The translations under genes were made by a program, and so were the position numbers. The notes beneath the pieces are model-generated. The model was given only the letters and a program-made list of their open reading frames with translations. It was not told where the DNA came from and did no database searches. This document shows positions 24,901 to 35,402 of a stretch of 64,000 bases of DNA, piece after piece; the first letter of the stretch is position 1, and the number at the start of each line of letters is the position of its first letter. The stretch comes from Pycnopodia helianthoides (lineage: Eukaryota > Echinodermata > Asteroidea > Forcipulatida > Asteriidae): assembly GCA_032158295.1 (NCBI GenBank), contig CM063246.1, positions 16,713,168 to 16,777,167 on the forward strand, given 5' to 3'.

Positions 24901-26301
24901 CTTGGAAGAATGCGATGCTTTACCAGCAGGCTATTCAACGTTGATTCGATTGGATGGAAACACACATCAAGTCACTAACAGGGTAGCGTTAATGTTTTCA
25001 ATGTATAACACATTGCTGTACAGTTATGATAGAATGATGTGATATAAAATATACCCCCCCCCCAAAAAAAAAAAACCCCCAAAACTATGGCATTCAATAT
25101 TGACTGATTAGTTATTTCCATAGAGCTATATATATTGACTAGAGCGCTAACACCCCGTTATACACGCACTAAGGTTTTGAAGCCGTGTGGGCGCATCCAT
25201 GTTTATGTACAAACCAATACAAAAGCTTGAAATTTTGTACGGCAATTGTACGGCTATTTGCATGATAAAGCGTTTGTTCTTTTCTATGCGTCATCGAACC
25301 AAATATGCAGCAAATGAGAACGCACAATCTACTAATGAGTGTACAAACTGCGAGCGTCATGTGCGTTTGCGCGTATACGTTTTTTTTTTGAGTTCGTCAT
25401 TCTTGCCGGCATATTGTGTATCCTTGAAGCAGATTGTTTTTTTCCCCTTGACATCTTGAAGCATTGAATCCTCCCAAACAAGGCTTTAGTTCGACTCAGC
25501 ATTTTTCCTAAGACGTAAGTAACAACATCAGAGAATCACCTACTACATATTTTTTTAAGACATCACTAAAATCACCTGTTTACAAGAGCAATGATCGTTA
25601 GATTAAATATGACGCGTACGTAAGCGCGCACGCCGAATGCAAAATTTTCGCGGCCATGTGTGCTCTCTCAAAATTAAAATCGTTCCGTAGTCACGCAACA
25701 CATCAAACATGTCTGCGCCCAGGGTGGCTTCTAAACGCAGAGCAAGTTAGCGCTCTAGTCAATATATAAATAGCTCTATGGTTATTTCTAAAACTTTCCC
25801 ATGACTCATATATACACACAATGAGTATTGTTTGCTTTATCCTAGGTGAGTTTAAGCAGTCATCAGTTTCTGTTCAATGCACAGACTCATCCTGACAAAC
25901 CACCATGCATCTGCTTACGTCATGATGTAGATGGCTTACTATGGCAACCAGATTGGAGTACTGAGGAACATACATCCCCATGGTATCATACAGCAACATT
26001 TAATGCCCTTGGTTATGTACAAGCTTCTAAGACAGATCGTAAATACTCTAGCTGTCCTGCTAGTTGTTCCTATGCAGTAATATGTGATTGCATCAGACAT
26101 CTCTATGTTTATCGGCAGCCAACACCAATCTCCACACCCCTCAGGAATAGGAAGAGTGGACGTGTTGTTGGTCAGATTGCAAAGCAGCAATTAATAAGTC
26201 TAGAGTCAATGGATGATATACTGGGTATAGCATGTACTGATGAAAGAGTCTATGTATTGACCAACAACAAGCTGTACATAGTACGAGTCACATTGACATA
26301 G
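12994..26301 (+). CDS. NUDCD1: NudC domain-containing protein 1
   Basis: Nine exons join in consistent phase: 12994-13102, 13883-14037, 14417-14605, 18903-19104, 20589-20795, 21473-21671, 22161-22305, 24851-24982 and 25846-26301. They total 598 codons including the stop, against about 583 residues in human. Resemblance runs throughout: LLDPHFDGYKLSLDTLPTYS at the start, LSDGTGSLYLL in exon 3, the CS domain in exons 6-7 (PLYTWTQTSEDVILTFILLP, GVMWPEVVEG), and CLRHDVDGLLWQP, TFNALGYVQASK and AKQQLISLE in exon 9. Family knowledge: CS domains act with HSP90-type chaperones or dynein-pathway clients; NUDCD1 is reported to associate with COPI and DHX15. The start exon is preceded by a likely acceptor (ctcttacag), implying a leader exon. 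Oddity: the exon 3 donor is the first of dozens of tandem copies. AATAAA candidates lie near 26575 and 26723. Confidence 0.95.
13328..13640 (+). mobile_element. tRNA-derived SINE, subfamily A
   Basis: The element shows an A-box-like start (tggccaagccgttaagagc), then 'ctggtgtttctgatcagcag', a B box (GGTTCGAATCCCAG), and the tail phrases 'taagccgtaggt' and 'aaagaacccagaacac'. It lies in NUDCD1 intron 1 and matches copies at 33598-34013 and 35158-35402. Confidence 0.8.
14417..14605 (+). CDS. NUDCD1: NUDCD1 exon 3, ending in the founder copy of the 63-bp repeat
   Basis: The exon starts after 'cttatcaag' in phase 0 and ends in phase 0 at CAG|GTTAGT. Its last 19 codons (SLYLLSTGNRDCATVKPWQ) are the founder of the downstream array. 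The next exon continues TLFREEV, so the joined text KPWQTLFREEV parallels the human EKWEIMFNEEL region. This supports the first donor, or any donor a whole number of 63-bp units later, as the correct junction. Confidence 0.88.
14606..17379 (+). repeat. 63-bp tandem array built from NUDCD1 exon 3 end plus splice donor
   Basis: About 44 units run head to tail from the exon 3 donor. Each reads GTTAGTTCTCTTTACTTATT, then about 40 bp matching exon 3, and ends CCATGGCAG, so every junction rebuilds CAG|GTTAGT. The unit is 63 bp, so each intact copy adds 21 codons (core SLYLLATGNRDCATVKPWQ). The first four units stay in frame with exon 3; the fifth has two 1-bp deletions, and later copies carry scattered indels. 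Common variants are GCAATAG/GCAACAG/GCAGCAG and CCATGG/CCATTG. The last copy breaks off after 'acttatt' into unrelated intron sequence. Confidence 0.95.
17400..18900. other. Remainder of NUDCD1 intron 3
   Basis: AT-rich DNA without a recognisable exon, tandem repeat or mobile-element signature follows the 63-bp array up to the exon 4 acceptor. Confidence 0.6.
19322..19995 (+). mobile_element. MITE-like element, copy 2, with foldback end
   Basis: The element is the inverted counterpart of 8420-8980. Its right part ends in an inverted repeat: 'ggaataacagtatgaggagc' near 19855 is mirrored by 'ctcctcgcactgttattcc' near 20010, with 'ggccagccaccaaccaa' inside the second arm. It occupies NUDCD1 intron 4. 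Confidence 0.7.
20105..20345 (-). mobile_element. Retroelement ORF fragment
   Basis: The minus strand translates to IWQVKVKVVPVVVGALGTIP, then ALGKQRALQKAVLLGTARIL and RKTLK, followed by stops. The phrase VPVVVGALG...LLGTARILRK recurs in retrotransposon-derived predictions in marine invertebrates, as far as I recall; the element class is not certain. Confidence 0.5.
22711..22914 (+). repeat. 34-bp minisatellite in NUDCD1 intron 7
   Basis: Six head-to-tail copies of a unit reading 'ggatatct(g)gacattggttc' then 'aagggtggacatatt' are present with few substitutions. Confidence 0.93.
23306..23543. mobile_element. 238-bp near-perfect palindrome
   Basis: The left arm (aataggaaaaac...acttgcgggtacaaccatg...ggctctgagaagagccgg) is repeated in reverse complement on the right, around a short centre near 23425. 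Arms of about 105 bp differ at few positions. The transcript would form a long hairpin inside NUDCD1 intron 7. Confidence 0.88.
23586..23730. mobile_element. Short palindromic MITE-like element
   Basis: The sequence from 'gaatgttgttcattcgtgca' mirrors 'attgcactcataaacattc'. The inner arms 'gttgaaagatggaatgttc' and 'gaacattccatctttcaac' are exact complements around a CG-bearing loop. It lies 43 bp from the preceding palindrome. Confidence 0.8.
25118..25781. mobile_element. Non-autonomous TIR DNA transposon with TTATTT duplication
   Basis: Terminal inverted repeats of about 35 bp begin CCATAGAGCTATATATATTG and contain TTGACTAGAGCGCTAAC. They bound a CG-rich 664-bp interior with no transposase. 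TTATTT directly flanks both ends (25112-25117 and 25782-25787), consistent with a 6-bp target-site duplication. It sits in NUDCD1 intron 8. Confidence 0.8.
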
Positions 26302-28276
26302 AGACTGAATGAGAGTATCAGGACCTATCACTGTATTCCTGCTCAATAGGTCATATTAGAAGAATTTATAATTCCACTAGTATTTGGGATTTTCATTAAT
26401 TTAATGCAGTTTTGTACTTGGGAATTTACTGTTGTAAAGAACAGTCTCAAACTTCAACATTTTTAGGGCAAGGCCACTTTGGCCTTGGAGCAAGCCAAAT
26501 TTTGGAGGGCACCAAGGCCAGAAGATTGGGCACTAAGGCCAAAAATGCAATTTAAAAAAAGGCACGAAGGCCATCAATAAACACTGTAATGCATTAGTTA
26601 CCCCAAGTTTTTTATAAACACAATTCAAAATATATAAATTGGAAAATTAAAAATATATAAATTGGAAATTTGGCCAGAGGTTCCCCTATGGGTGGTTAAC
26701 CCGATAAAACAATTTGCATGAATAAAATATTGATAAATCACATCTTATTCATAAACAAACTGTAAAGCCACCAGATGTCAACACACTTTCCAGGTTAAAA
26801 AGAACACAACATCCACCACTCCTATGACTAGAGTCAAAAAACCAGGTCACAAAAGCACAAAGACACCGCATGCGTGCGGTAGTCTTTTGAGTGAAGCAAG
26901 AGTATTACAAACTAAAACAATTGTATAACAAACTGTAGTGGATTAACCACAGAGACACCACACAGGCGGCTTGTCTTTTGAGTGAAGCAAAGAGTACCAT
27001 TTGTATAACAAACTGTAGAGGATTAACCACAGAGACACCACACATGCGGCTTGTCTTTTGAGTGAAGCAAGAGTACCATTTGTATAACAAACTGTAGAGG
27101 ATTAACCACAGAGACACCACACAGGCGGCTTGTCTTTTGAGTGAAGCAAGAGTACATTTGTATAACAAACTGTAGAGGATTAAGATAAGAGGAACTGGGT
27201 CTCAATAGGTGGGGCCAACATTAAATAACGAAAAGGATCTCCATCTGTCGGCTTCGTCTGTGTAGAAAAGTTGACAACTGTGTAAAAAATATTCAGAAAA
27301 ATCGCGGCAGCTGGTGCTTCTAAACAACTTTGATAATGTATTTAACTTCTACTAAAAAGGGCACCACGGCCAACAGGGAATAAGAACACGGCAATTATGG
27401 CTTTGAAGAAGATGATTTTTGGAGGGGCACAACGGCCAGTTTGAGGCCTATAAAAAGTTATGCAAATAGTTGTTTTTGTTCTAAATCAATTAAACAATGG
27501 CCAACAATCACTTAGCGAGGTTTCTTTAATTTTATTTTACTTCAAAGCCACCTGATATAATGGGATTGCACTTTGGCATGTTGCCAATCATTCCATTGGT
27601 GTATTTCCCTTTATATTCAGGATAGTTGGTACATGTACATTACATTTAAAAAAAAAATGGAAATACATGTTCAATTGTCGGTATGAGAATAAAGCATGTG
27701 CAGTTTATATCATGCAACTACATGTAACCTACCACAGATATAAATACAGCATTCTGGTAATAGTCTTTTTGTGTGTGTGTGTGAACTCCACAATAATGTG
27801 AATCTCCACACTTTTATTATTTTCTAGTCTCAGTGCTAAAAATCTTTGCATTTACTGTCAAACCAGGTGTAATTAACTTCAACAAAAGCTGACTGGGTAC
27901 ATTTTTATTAACATTTTCAACCAAAAATTAGTTATTATGCCATATCATCATACGATCATTTCTTGTGTATGTCATGATTTTTTCCCAATTTGCTTTAAAT
28001 GAAGTCATGATGACACATTTGTTAAAAATATATTTTTCCATTGTTTTTTTTAAGAATAGACACACAAGTAGGCACAGTTGAATATTATTTTTTCCAGGAT
28101 TCATGACAGCTCAACTAGAAAAATCAGTGCACTTGAAATTAACTGGACTATCACTCGGATTTCAAAAGATGCTAGTTTGAAAACTGACTTATTACTCCAC
28201 TTATGTACATCATCAATTGTTGCTGTAATTGGATTACCATTAACAAACAATGTCATGAGTAATTAGAAGATTAATC
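26302..28276. other. Convergent NUDCD1/MRPL52 3' interval
   Basis: The interval should hold both 3' UTRs. AATAAA appears on the plus strand near 26575 and 26723, and TTTATT (AATAAA on the minus strand) near 27902. No further coding exon is evident. Confidence 0.5.
26862..27184. repeat. ~79-bp tandem repeat
   Basis: Four copies carry 'gtagaggattaaccacagag', 'acaccacacaggcggcttg' and 'tcttttgagtgaagcaagag' with period 78-80 bp. It lies between the convergent NUDCD1 and MRPL52 3' ends. Interspersed 'aggcca/ggcca' motifs surround it at 26465-26575 and 27360-27445. Confidence 0.88.
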
Positions 28277-31200
28277 CTAGTCCTTTGATGATAACTTGTG
28301 TTTCCTAAATTCCTGTCCCTTTGCTTTGAGTTTGTTTTGGTTTATTTCATCTTGCTTTCTTTGCCTTGACTTTTCTTCATTTTGTGTTGTCTGAATTGCT
28401 GCAGTCATCTCACTTGCAAGTCTGTCAATACGTTCCTGTTAAGTCAACAGACAATGTCAATTACTCAAATGTACATATTTGTTTGAAGATCAGCCTGCCT
28501 CCTGAACAGTGGTCTTTTGGCCAAATGTCAATAAAACACTGAGTACCAATCAAATTTATTTGTATCTTATGCTAAGGTCCTTTATCGCATGACTATGACC
28601 CTGAAAGGGTTTTAATGGCCACCTTTTAACCAATAGGACTGCCTAAACTAGTTGGGGTGATTATGAAATTCATAATATGAATATATATGAATATATTATA
28701 TCAAGACGCTAAATGAAAAAGTAAATATTTGGCAATGTTACTTGTATCTAAAAGTTTACCTGAGCACAGAAAACAGTTTTAACTTGAAGGTTGTGAATGC
28801 GTCTTCACTGTTGCATCGGAAATGGTTTTAGGCATTAATCTTAATGGCTAGATTAACTTACTGCTATTTGTCTTTGTTCCTGTTGTCTCTTAAACTGCCC
28901 TGATCCTAGAGGAGCTGGTCGTCCATCTAAAAAGGATTGCAATTTAATATCAACATTGAATGCAAACCTGAATATTATCAGTTTAGTCTTGCGTCACTCA
29001 AATTAAAAATATTAAACTCAAACTATATACTTAATTTTTGGTTCCAAGTACAAATTGAGTTTTCTATTCTGACATTTCACATCACAAACCCTATCCCATG
29101 AAGGTACTCCATCTAAAGTTGTTGATAAGCAATAGGACTTTATTGTTCAACCTACACAATAGCAGTCAGTATTCATTTGAAACTACAGACATTGAATTAA
29201 ATTCACTTTCCAGGAAATGGCACAAAGGACAAATCTCCCTTGCATGTCTTTACAAAATGTTCTTGGTTTTACTATGGTTTTACTATAAATGTCAAGTAAT
29301 AAACCACAAGTGGTTTTACTATAGTAAGTTTAAAGGCAAAGTACACCTGTTTTTTGGGACCGTATAATTGTTTTAATGTAAATAAATCCTATATAAATGT
29401 AGATATATACAATAAAACTAACCTGTGAAAATTTCATTTCAAAAGGTGGTGGCGTTTTTGAAATATCGCCAAAATCCGCAGTGAATATGTCCACGCATAA
29501 AGAATAATCCCTAATAGGAATACACGATCTGAGAAACGTTTCTGACAGAAATGTTTCTCAGATTTCTCAAATTTTGGGGGATAAAAACTGACAAATTTTT
29601 CCATATCCACATTATTTTGAATTGAAATATTTCTCAAAATGATTTATACTATCGAAAGTTGCTGTACTTCTAACCAAGTCAGTTTTTATTGCCATTAATT
29701 TTTAGAGTGATTACCAATCGTGTGCCTTCCCTTTAAAGGCACAGTACACATTTGGTAATGACTCTTTGGGTAGTATAATAAATTTTGAGAAACTTTTAAC
29801 TTCAAAGTTTTATTGGTTATGGAAAATATATCACTTTTATTCCCCAAAATTTGAATCTGAGAAGCGTTTCTATTGAAACGCTTCTCAGACTGTGTATTCC
29901 TATGGGAAATATTCTTCCTGTGTGGAAAGTATTTGTTCCAGTTTTTCGGTGATATCTCAAAAACGCGACCACCTTTTGAAATGAAATTTTCACAGGTTAG
30001 TTTTATTGTATGTACCTACATTTATATAGGATTAACACTGTTAACACTATCAGTAGGCTCCAATTACCAAATGTGTACTGTGCCTTTAAGGTACCGTTGT
30101 ATGAGTTTACATCATTGGTTTATGGAAGGGTGCATTCATCTTTATCCACTATCACGTGAACATTTTATCAAATTATGTGGTCGTGTTTAAAAAAAATTGT
30201 TTTTATCAATGCCATCATGTTTATTTTGTTTTGACAAATTAAAGTACATTAAAGAAAAACTTCTTGTATCACAAATTTATAAAAAGTAAGGGTTTTAGGT
30301 CTAAAATCATTCACTTTATTTGATCATTATTTGATCAGTATCATAACTTTTTAAGCAATTTGCTGAAATGTTTACAGGTCAGTAATGTAGTGTGTTCATG
30401 GTGTAAATGTAAAATATAAAGTACTCTTCCACAGACCAATGAGATACAGTATCATTACATGTGCCATACATGAATTGCTCATACATGTTGTTGAATTGAT
30501 GCAGAGATAAGCATTACACACATTACCTGCATACTTCCAGTCAGGTAAATCTACAAGTGGACCATAGTCACGCCCTGATTGAGATTCCCCTTGGCTGAAA
30601 ATAAACATAAATCAACAATCAATTCCCTGGGACTCAAACTGAAAAGAACTTATGGCATATTACAGTAACAAATTGTATGGGTTTCAAAATGGAGAAATTA
30701 TTGGTTATTTTGCTGTTACATTTACTGTATGATCCAGCATATAAAACAATCACACTTGTTAAATTCATAGCAAGGGATTTATATGATGTATACAATCTTG
30801 CTTTCATGTTGAGTAATTAAGAATTGGGGAGTGCCTCTGTGCCTAGTGTCAGTCATCCAGGTCTCTGTCCTCCAGGTCTCTGTCCTCCAGGTCTCTGTCC
30901 TCCAGGTCTCTGTCCTCCAGGTCTCTGTCCTCCAGGTCTCTGTTCTCCTGGTCTTGGACCTTTTTGTCTTGTCTCAGTCTCAGACCTCCATGTCTCTGTC
31001 ATCCAGGTCTCTGTCCTCTAGGTCTCTGTCCTCCAGGTCTCTGTCCTCCAGGTCTCTGTCCTCCAGGTCCCTGTCCTCCAGGTCCCTGTCCTCCAGGTCC
31101 CTGTCCTCCACGTCTCTGTCCTCCAGGTCTCTGTCCTCCTGGTCTTGGACCTTTTTGTCTTGTCTCAGTCTCAGACCTCCAGGTCTCTGTCATCCAGGTC

Positions 31201-31778
31201 TCTGTCCTCCAGGTCTCTGTCCTCCAGGTCTCTGTCATCCAAGTCTCTGACCTCCAGGGCTCTGTCCTCCAGGTCTCTGTCCTCCTGGTCTTGGACCTTT
31301 TTGTCTTGTCATCCAGGTCTCTGTCCTCCACGTCTCTGTCCTCCATGTCTCTGTCCTCCAGGTCTCTGTCCTCCAGGTCTCTGTCCTCCAGGTCTCTGTC
31401 ATCCAGGTCTCTGTCCTCCAGGTCTCTGTCCTCCATGTCTCTGTCCTCCAGGTCTCTGTCATCCAGGTCTCTGTCCTCCAGGTCTCTGTCCTGGTCTTGG
31501 ACCTATGTGTCTTGTCTCAGTCTCAGACCTCCAGATTTTGTTATTGGTCTTTGATCTTGTTGTTAGTAGGATCTTGCTTGCATTTGTGTTGTTTAGCTTG
31601 TGAAACTAGGTCCTGGTTGCTAATATGGGGAAGACACTTCTAATTTAACCCAAACTAGTTTTTTTTCCCACAACACTTACCTGATTCTCCAGCTTTTCCC
31701 AGCTTGCAAATAACCACCAGTACTTAAATTCCTCAAAAGTACACAGGAACTGTTCTTTATACAGTAGACATAACACAT
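28277..31778 (-). CDS. MRPL52: Mitochondrial large ribosomal subunit protein mL52
   Basis: Four coding exons in transcription order are 31681-31778, 30527-30594, 28862-28926 and 28277-28435. Phases (2, 1, 0) agree, and the total is 129 codons plus TAG, against 123 residues in human. The hallmark is [20 protein letters not shown], split by a phase-1 intron between KYA and DGRP and followed by APLGSGQFKRQQEQRQ. The first exon encodes a basic, hydroxylated N-terminus (LLRNLSTGGYLQAGKSWRIS) suited to mitochondrial import, and the last exon a charged helix (ERIDRLASEMTAAIQTT). The protein is a structural part of the mitochondrial 39S ribosomal subunit. A possible acceptor (TTGTTCTTAG) lies two bases before the ATG, so a leader exon may exist upstream. 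Introns 1 and 2 carry a minisatellite and MITEs. Confidence 0.92.
29331..29742. mobile_element. MITE with TTTAAAGGCA-type inverted ends, copy 1
   Basis: The left end 'tttaaaggcaaagtacac' and the right end 'gtgtgccttccctttaaagg' are imperfect inverted repeats. The interior shares 'gtgaaaatttcatttcaaaa' and 'ctgagaaacgtttct' with its neighbour in inverted orientation. It lies in MRPL52 intron 2. Confidence 0.7.
29735..30090. mobile_element. MITE with TTTAAAGGCA-type inverted ends, copy 2
   Basis: The left end 'aaaggcacagtacacatttg' and the right end 'caaatgtgtactgtgccttt' are near-exact inverted repeats. The centre has a strong stem 'ctgagaagcgtttct'/'aaacgcttctcag'. It abuts copy 1 and shares its internal sequence in opposite orientation. 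Confidence 0.75.
30844..31497. repeat. 15-bp minisatellite with a recurrent spacer
   Basis: Dozens of copies of 'caggtctctgtcctc' fill MRPL52 intron 1. Blocks are separated by 'ctggtcttggacctttttg' plus 'tctcagtctcagacctc' near 30950, 31140, 31283 and 31490, giving a second, longer periodicity. Because 15 is divisible by three, several frames remain open on both strands without being genes. Confidence 0.93.
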
Positions 31779-32084
31779 TCCTAAGAACAAAATTTTGTCA
31801 TGATCATTATTGGAAATTTACATGCATTGAAACTTTGGTACATTTTCCACTGCGGTAGTGTTGGGCTCTATACTGTTGGGATTGGAAAGAAGAGCACTAT
31901 TTCAAGAACTAATTGTTTTGAGAATAGTATTACCTAATATTGTTCCAGGAGAATCTGTTACAGTTAAGCTGAAATGCAGTTCGCATAATACATGATATCC
32001 CTTTCCCTTGTACAAATGAATAAAGTGCACAGCTCTGTGGTTCATTCTGCCTTTGAATTTTTCAAGTGAAGTTTAGTTTTACCC

Positions 32085-32352
32085 ATACAGTACACTGATG
32101 TGTGTAAAGCACTGTAAACTCGGTACTTTCCCGAGTCCAGTGAAAAAAATCCACTGGCATATTACTTGGGTGGGATTCGAACCCACGACCTCTAGCTACT
32201 GAGCAATCTCTGTAGTCTAGTGGTAAGGCATCTGCTCTAGAATGACAAAGGTCATGGGTTCGAATCCCACCCGAGTAATATGCCTCGTGGATTTTTTTCA
32301 CAGGGCTCACTATCAGGAAAGTACAGAGTATACAGTGCTTTACAAACATCGG
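32085..32352. mobile_element. Foldback tRNA-derived element
   Basis: An inverted B box (GGGATTCGAACCCACGACCT) on the left faces a direct copy on the right (GGTTCGAATCCCACCCGAG). The outer arms also mirror each other (actgtaaactcggtactttc versus gaaagtacagagtatacagt). The right half has an A-box-like 'gtctagtggtaaggca'. The element therefore resembles two head-to-head SINEs. Confidence 0.75.
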
Positions 32353-32660
32353 TGTATGGGTAAAACCAAATAATATTCTTTATCTCCAATGCAAACTAAC
32401 ATGTGAAGTTAAATGATTTTTAAAAACCCCAGTAAAGCAAACCTAAATTATAATCAGTACAAGTTTGAAAAAGAAATGTGCTATTGTTTCTTGTATGCAC
32501 AGTGTCCATTCTTACATGTAGTCACAATGATCATTTACGTCCTGATAAACTGACTATAGGGTTAAGATCATTAGAACGACCCACATGTTTTTTGGGTGTA
32601 TCGCGTATAATCAGTTTGTAGGCCTATCAGTCAAAAGGGGTGGATCACCATTACACATGG

Positions 32661-32841
32661 GTTCAGACTGTGGATTTCAGACTGTGGATTCAGACTGTGG
32701 ATTCAGACTGTGGATTCAGACTGTGGATTCAGACTGTGGATTCAGACTGTGGATTCAGACTGTGGATTCAGACTGTGGATTCAGACTGTGGATTCAGACT
32801 GTGGATTCAGACTGTGGATTCAGACTGTGGATTCAGACTGG
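32661..32841 (+). repeat. 13-bp minisatellite GGATTCAGACTGT
   Basis: About 13 nearly identical head-to-tail units are present, with one extra T in an early copy. Confidence 0.95.
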
Positions 32842-33597
32842 TCTACAACAATAACGAATGTCAACCTCTAAAAAACACATTAAAGTCAATTTAATTGCTT
32901 AATTGTCAATTTATAAACCTAAAATAAGTACATTAAAACTAGAATGAAAATAACGGGTAGAATGGTATGATTTTTTACTTGTCCAGCTTGTTTTGTGACA
33001 TTGTATTAGTTGAAATCTTTGACTCAGAATTTAATGTACAATTGTGCATTGGTTGTAATGTAATGGTTGGTCCCAGCGATTGTGAGCCAATTATACATTT
33101 TCATTAGGTGTTAAAATATACCGGAAAATACTTGGGGATTAAAGGAAACACCAGAAATGTGACAATGTGAAGGTAGAAGGGCTAATTGTTCACCAACGTT
33201 TTGGGTAGGCCTACATCATCATGAATATTATCAAATTCCAAAGACAAAATCGCACCGTGTGGGCTGTATTCAACTTCTCCAAAACAAGGCCTCTCTTTTC
33301 TTCTGTCAATTTACAGCAGGCATTTACAAGCAACACATTATTGCGTCCTGTATACGGTCAATGCATGTAAAGGCCTCTGAAATTTTGGGTTGCCGTTCGG
33401 GTGCATGCTGACATCATTTTAGCAACACGCTGTTTACCCACGTCTTGAATGAATGTCCATTGTCAGGCTGGATCAGATTCAAGAAGAAACAGTTTAACAG
33501 ACTTATAACATAATTGTTTTTTTTACAAATTCAAAATGAAATTGCGACATACTGTATGCATGTCGCCAACCAAACACAAATGGCGTTGTTATTTCTA

Positions 33598-34013
33598 TGG
33601 CGTGTTGTGGCCGAGCGGATAAGAACACCGGACTAAAGCTCTGGTGTTTCTGATCAGCAGAGTGTGGGTTCGAGTCCCGGTTGTGACACTTGTGTCCTTC
33701 AGCAAGACACTTAACCATTATTGCTGCGTCCTTCGGATGGGACGTAAAGCCGTAGGTCCCGTGTGTTGTGTAATGCACGTAAAAGAACCCAGTGCACTTA
33801 TCGAAAAGAGAAGGGGTTCACCTTGGTGTTCCTGGTTTGATTGGCAGCATATTGCGCCACAGCACCTTGTAAACCATTACATGGTGCTATAAATGCCTAG
33901 GCCTCATACTTCAAAAACGTAGCTCCACATACCTGGCAGAAAAAATATATATCAGCGCTTAGAAACGCCTGTATTATGCGCTATATAAATGTTGTTATTA
34001 TTATTATTATTAA
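33598..34013 (+). mobile_element. tRNA-derived SINE, subfamily A, with ATT tail
   Basis: The head 'gtggccgagcggataagaac' is followed by the B box GGTTCGAGTCCCGG. The body has 'gggacgtaaagccgtaggtc', 'aaagaacccagtgcacttat' and 'tgcgctatataaatg', and it ends in an (ATT)n run. This is the fullest copy in the window. Confidence 0.88.
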
Positions 34014-34549
34014 TTATTCATAATACATAGATCGTGAGCTTTAATGGTCTAGAACTAATCGCGGGATGTGCCACAAAGAAGCATGTCCCGATGGGGCTTG
34101 CCCACCATTGGTCATTTCCACTGCCTTATAAATACAAATTGTATTAGAAATAGCCCTGGAAATGAGACCTGTCATTAAGCTGGTACTTGGTAAGTTGATT
34201 AAAGTTCCTGCTGTGCGATGTGCTGTAGGGAACAGCGAAGCAAAATTTTCGTCAACACCTGATAATTGTTCACAATTCTTTTGCCACTGTTAGTTTTACT
34301 AGTCTGCTTAACTGTGTCAGTTTTGTCATAATGTTGGAAGGACTTTGACAAAAGATCGTCTCCAAAGAAGAGGAATCTATATACAGTAACCATGGTATAA
34401 CAAATTGTTGCGCACTGATGATAAGGTCCAGTGTACAAAACTCCATAGACCCATCACTCACACCATGTGCAACAATTGTAGTCCTATAAATAATGAACTA
34501 TCAGCCTGCCCATGACATAGTATGGGCGTTATACGTGTATTGATTACGT

Positions 34550-34963
34550 GTACTCCTTTTTCAAAAATGTTGACGTTTATCGATCGTACTATCGCCCCAG
34601 GAACTTATTGTATGTAACTCATCAATGCAATCACGCTCTCAGCAGGATCCCGGGTGCCCTGCCTCAACCGTGAAACCATGTGGTTGAAACAGGGCACCAA
34701 ATTTTAGACAGGTGCCCTGCCTCAACTGTGACAACAACGCGGTTGAGGGAGGTAGGGCATCCGTCTAATTCATGGGTACCCTACCTCCCTCAACCTTGTT
34801 GTCGCCACAGTTGAGGCAGGGCACCTGTCTAAAATTTGACAGGTGCCCTGCCTCAACCGCGTGGTTTCACGGTTGAGGCATGAAGATTGATGTAGTTACG
34901 TACAATAAGTTCCTGGGGCGCTAGTACGACCGATAAACGTCAACATTTTCGAAAAAGGAGTAC
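34550..34963. mobile_element. 414-bp palindromic element
   Basis: The ends GTACTCCTTTTTC and GAAAAAGGAGTAC begin arms that remain complementary through 'tgttgacgtttatcg', 'ccaggaacttattgta' and 'caggtgccctgcctcaac' almost to the centre near 34770. The arms hold repeated 'gccctgcctcaac' motifs, so each arm is itself internally repetitive. No coding sequence is present. Confidence 0.9.
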
Positions 34964-35157
34964 AGCGCCACAGTAACTGGGTCTACCCATGAATCTACAG
35001 ATGAGAACATCTGGGGGGGGGGACTTTGAGAAGTTGAATACAGTAAATATTTCATCACTTCGGATACTTATTAACAATGCAGCAAATTTAATTCAATTCT
35101 TGTTTTTACTTTTATAAAATAAAACAATGTTCTTCTTCTTCTTCTTCCTTTTTGAGT

Positions 35158-35402
35158 GTAGCCTTCAAATGATTGAAGATAAACGCACTGCCAGACGCAC
35201 CGGGGCGAACCCCTTATCTTAGCGATAAGTGTGTACTGGGGTCTTTTACGTGCATCGATGATGGTTTTACATGGAGGTAGCCATAGTTTTTAATACAACA
35301 CACGGGACCTACGGCTCGACTGGGGCTCGAACCCACACTCTGCCGATCAGAAGCATCAGGGCTTGAGTTCGGTGCTCTTAACCGCTCGGCCACGACACGC
35401 CA
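35158..35402 (-). mobile_element. tRNA-derived SINE, subfamily A
   Basis: On the minus strand it reads GTGGCCGAGCGGTTAAGAGC, 'ctgatcggcag', a B box (GGTTCGAGCCCCAG), 'cgtaggtcccgtgtgttg' and 'aaaagaccccagta'. It is shorter than the copy at 33598. Confidence 0.85.

Noticed and set aside
30831..31603. Several overlapping open frames of 139-196 codons on both strands
   Set aside because: They come from the 15-bp minisatellite in MRPL52 intron 1.
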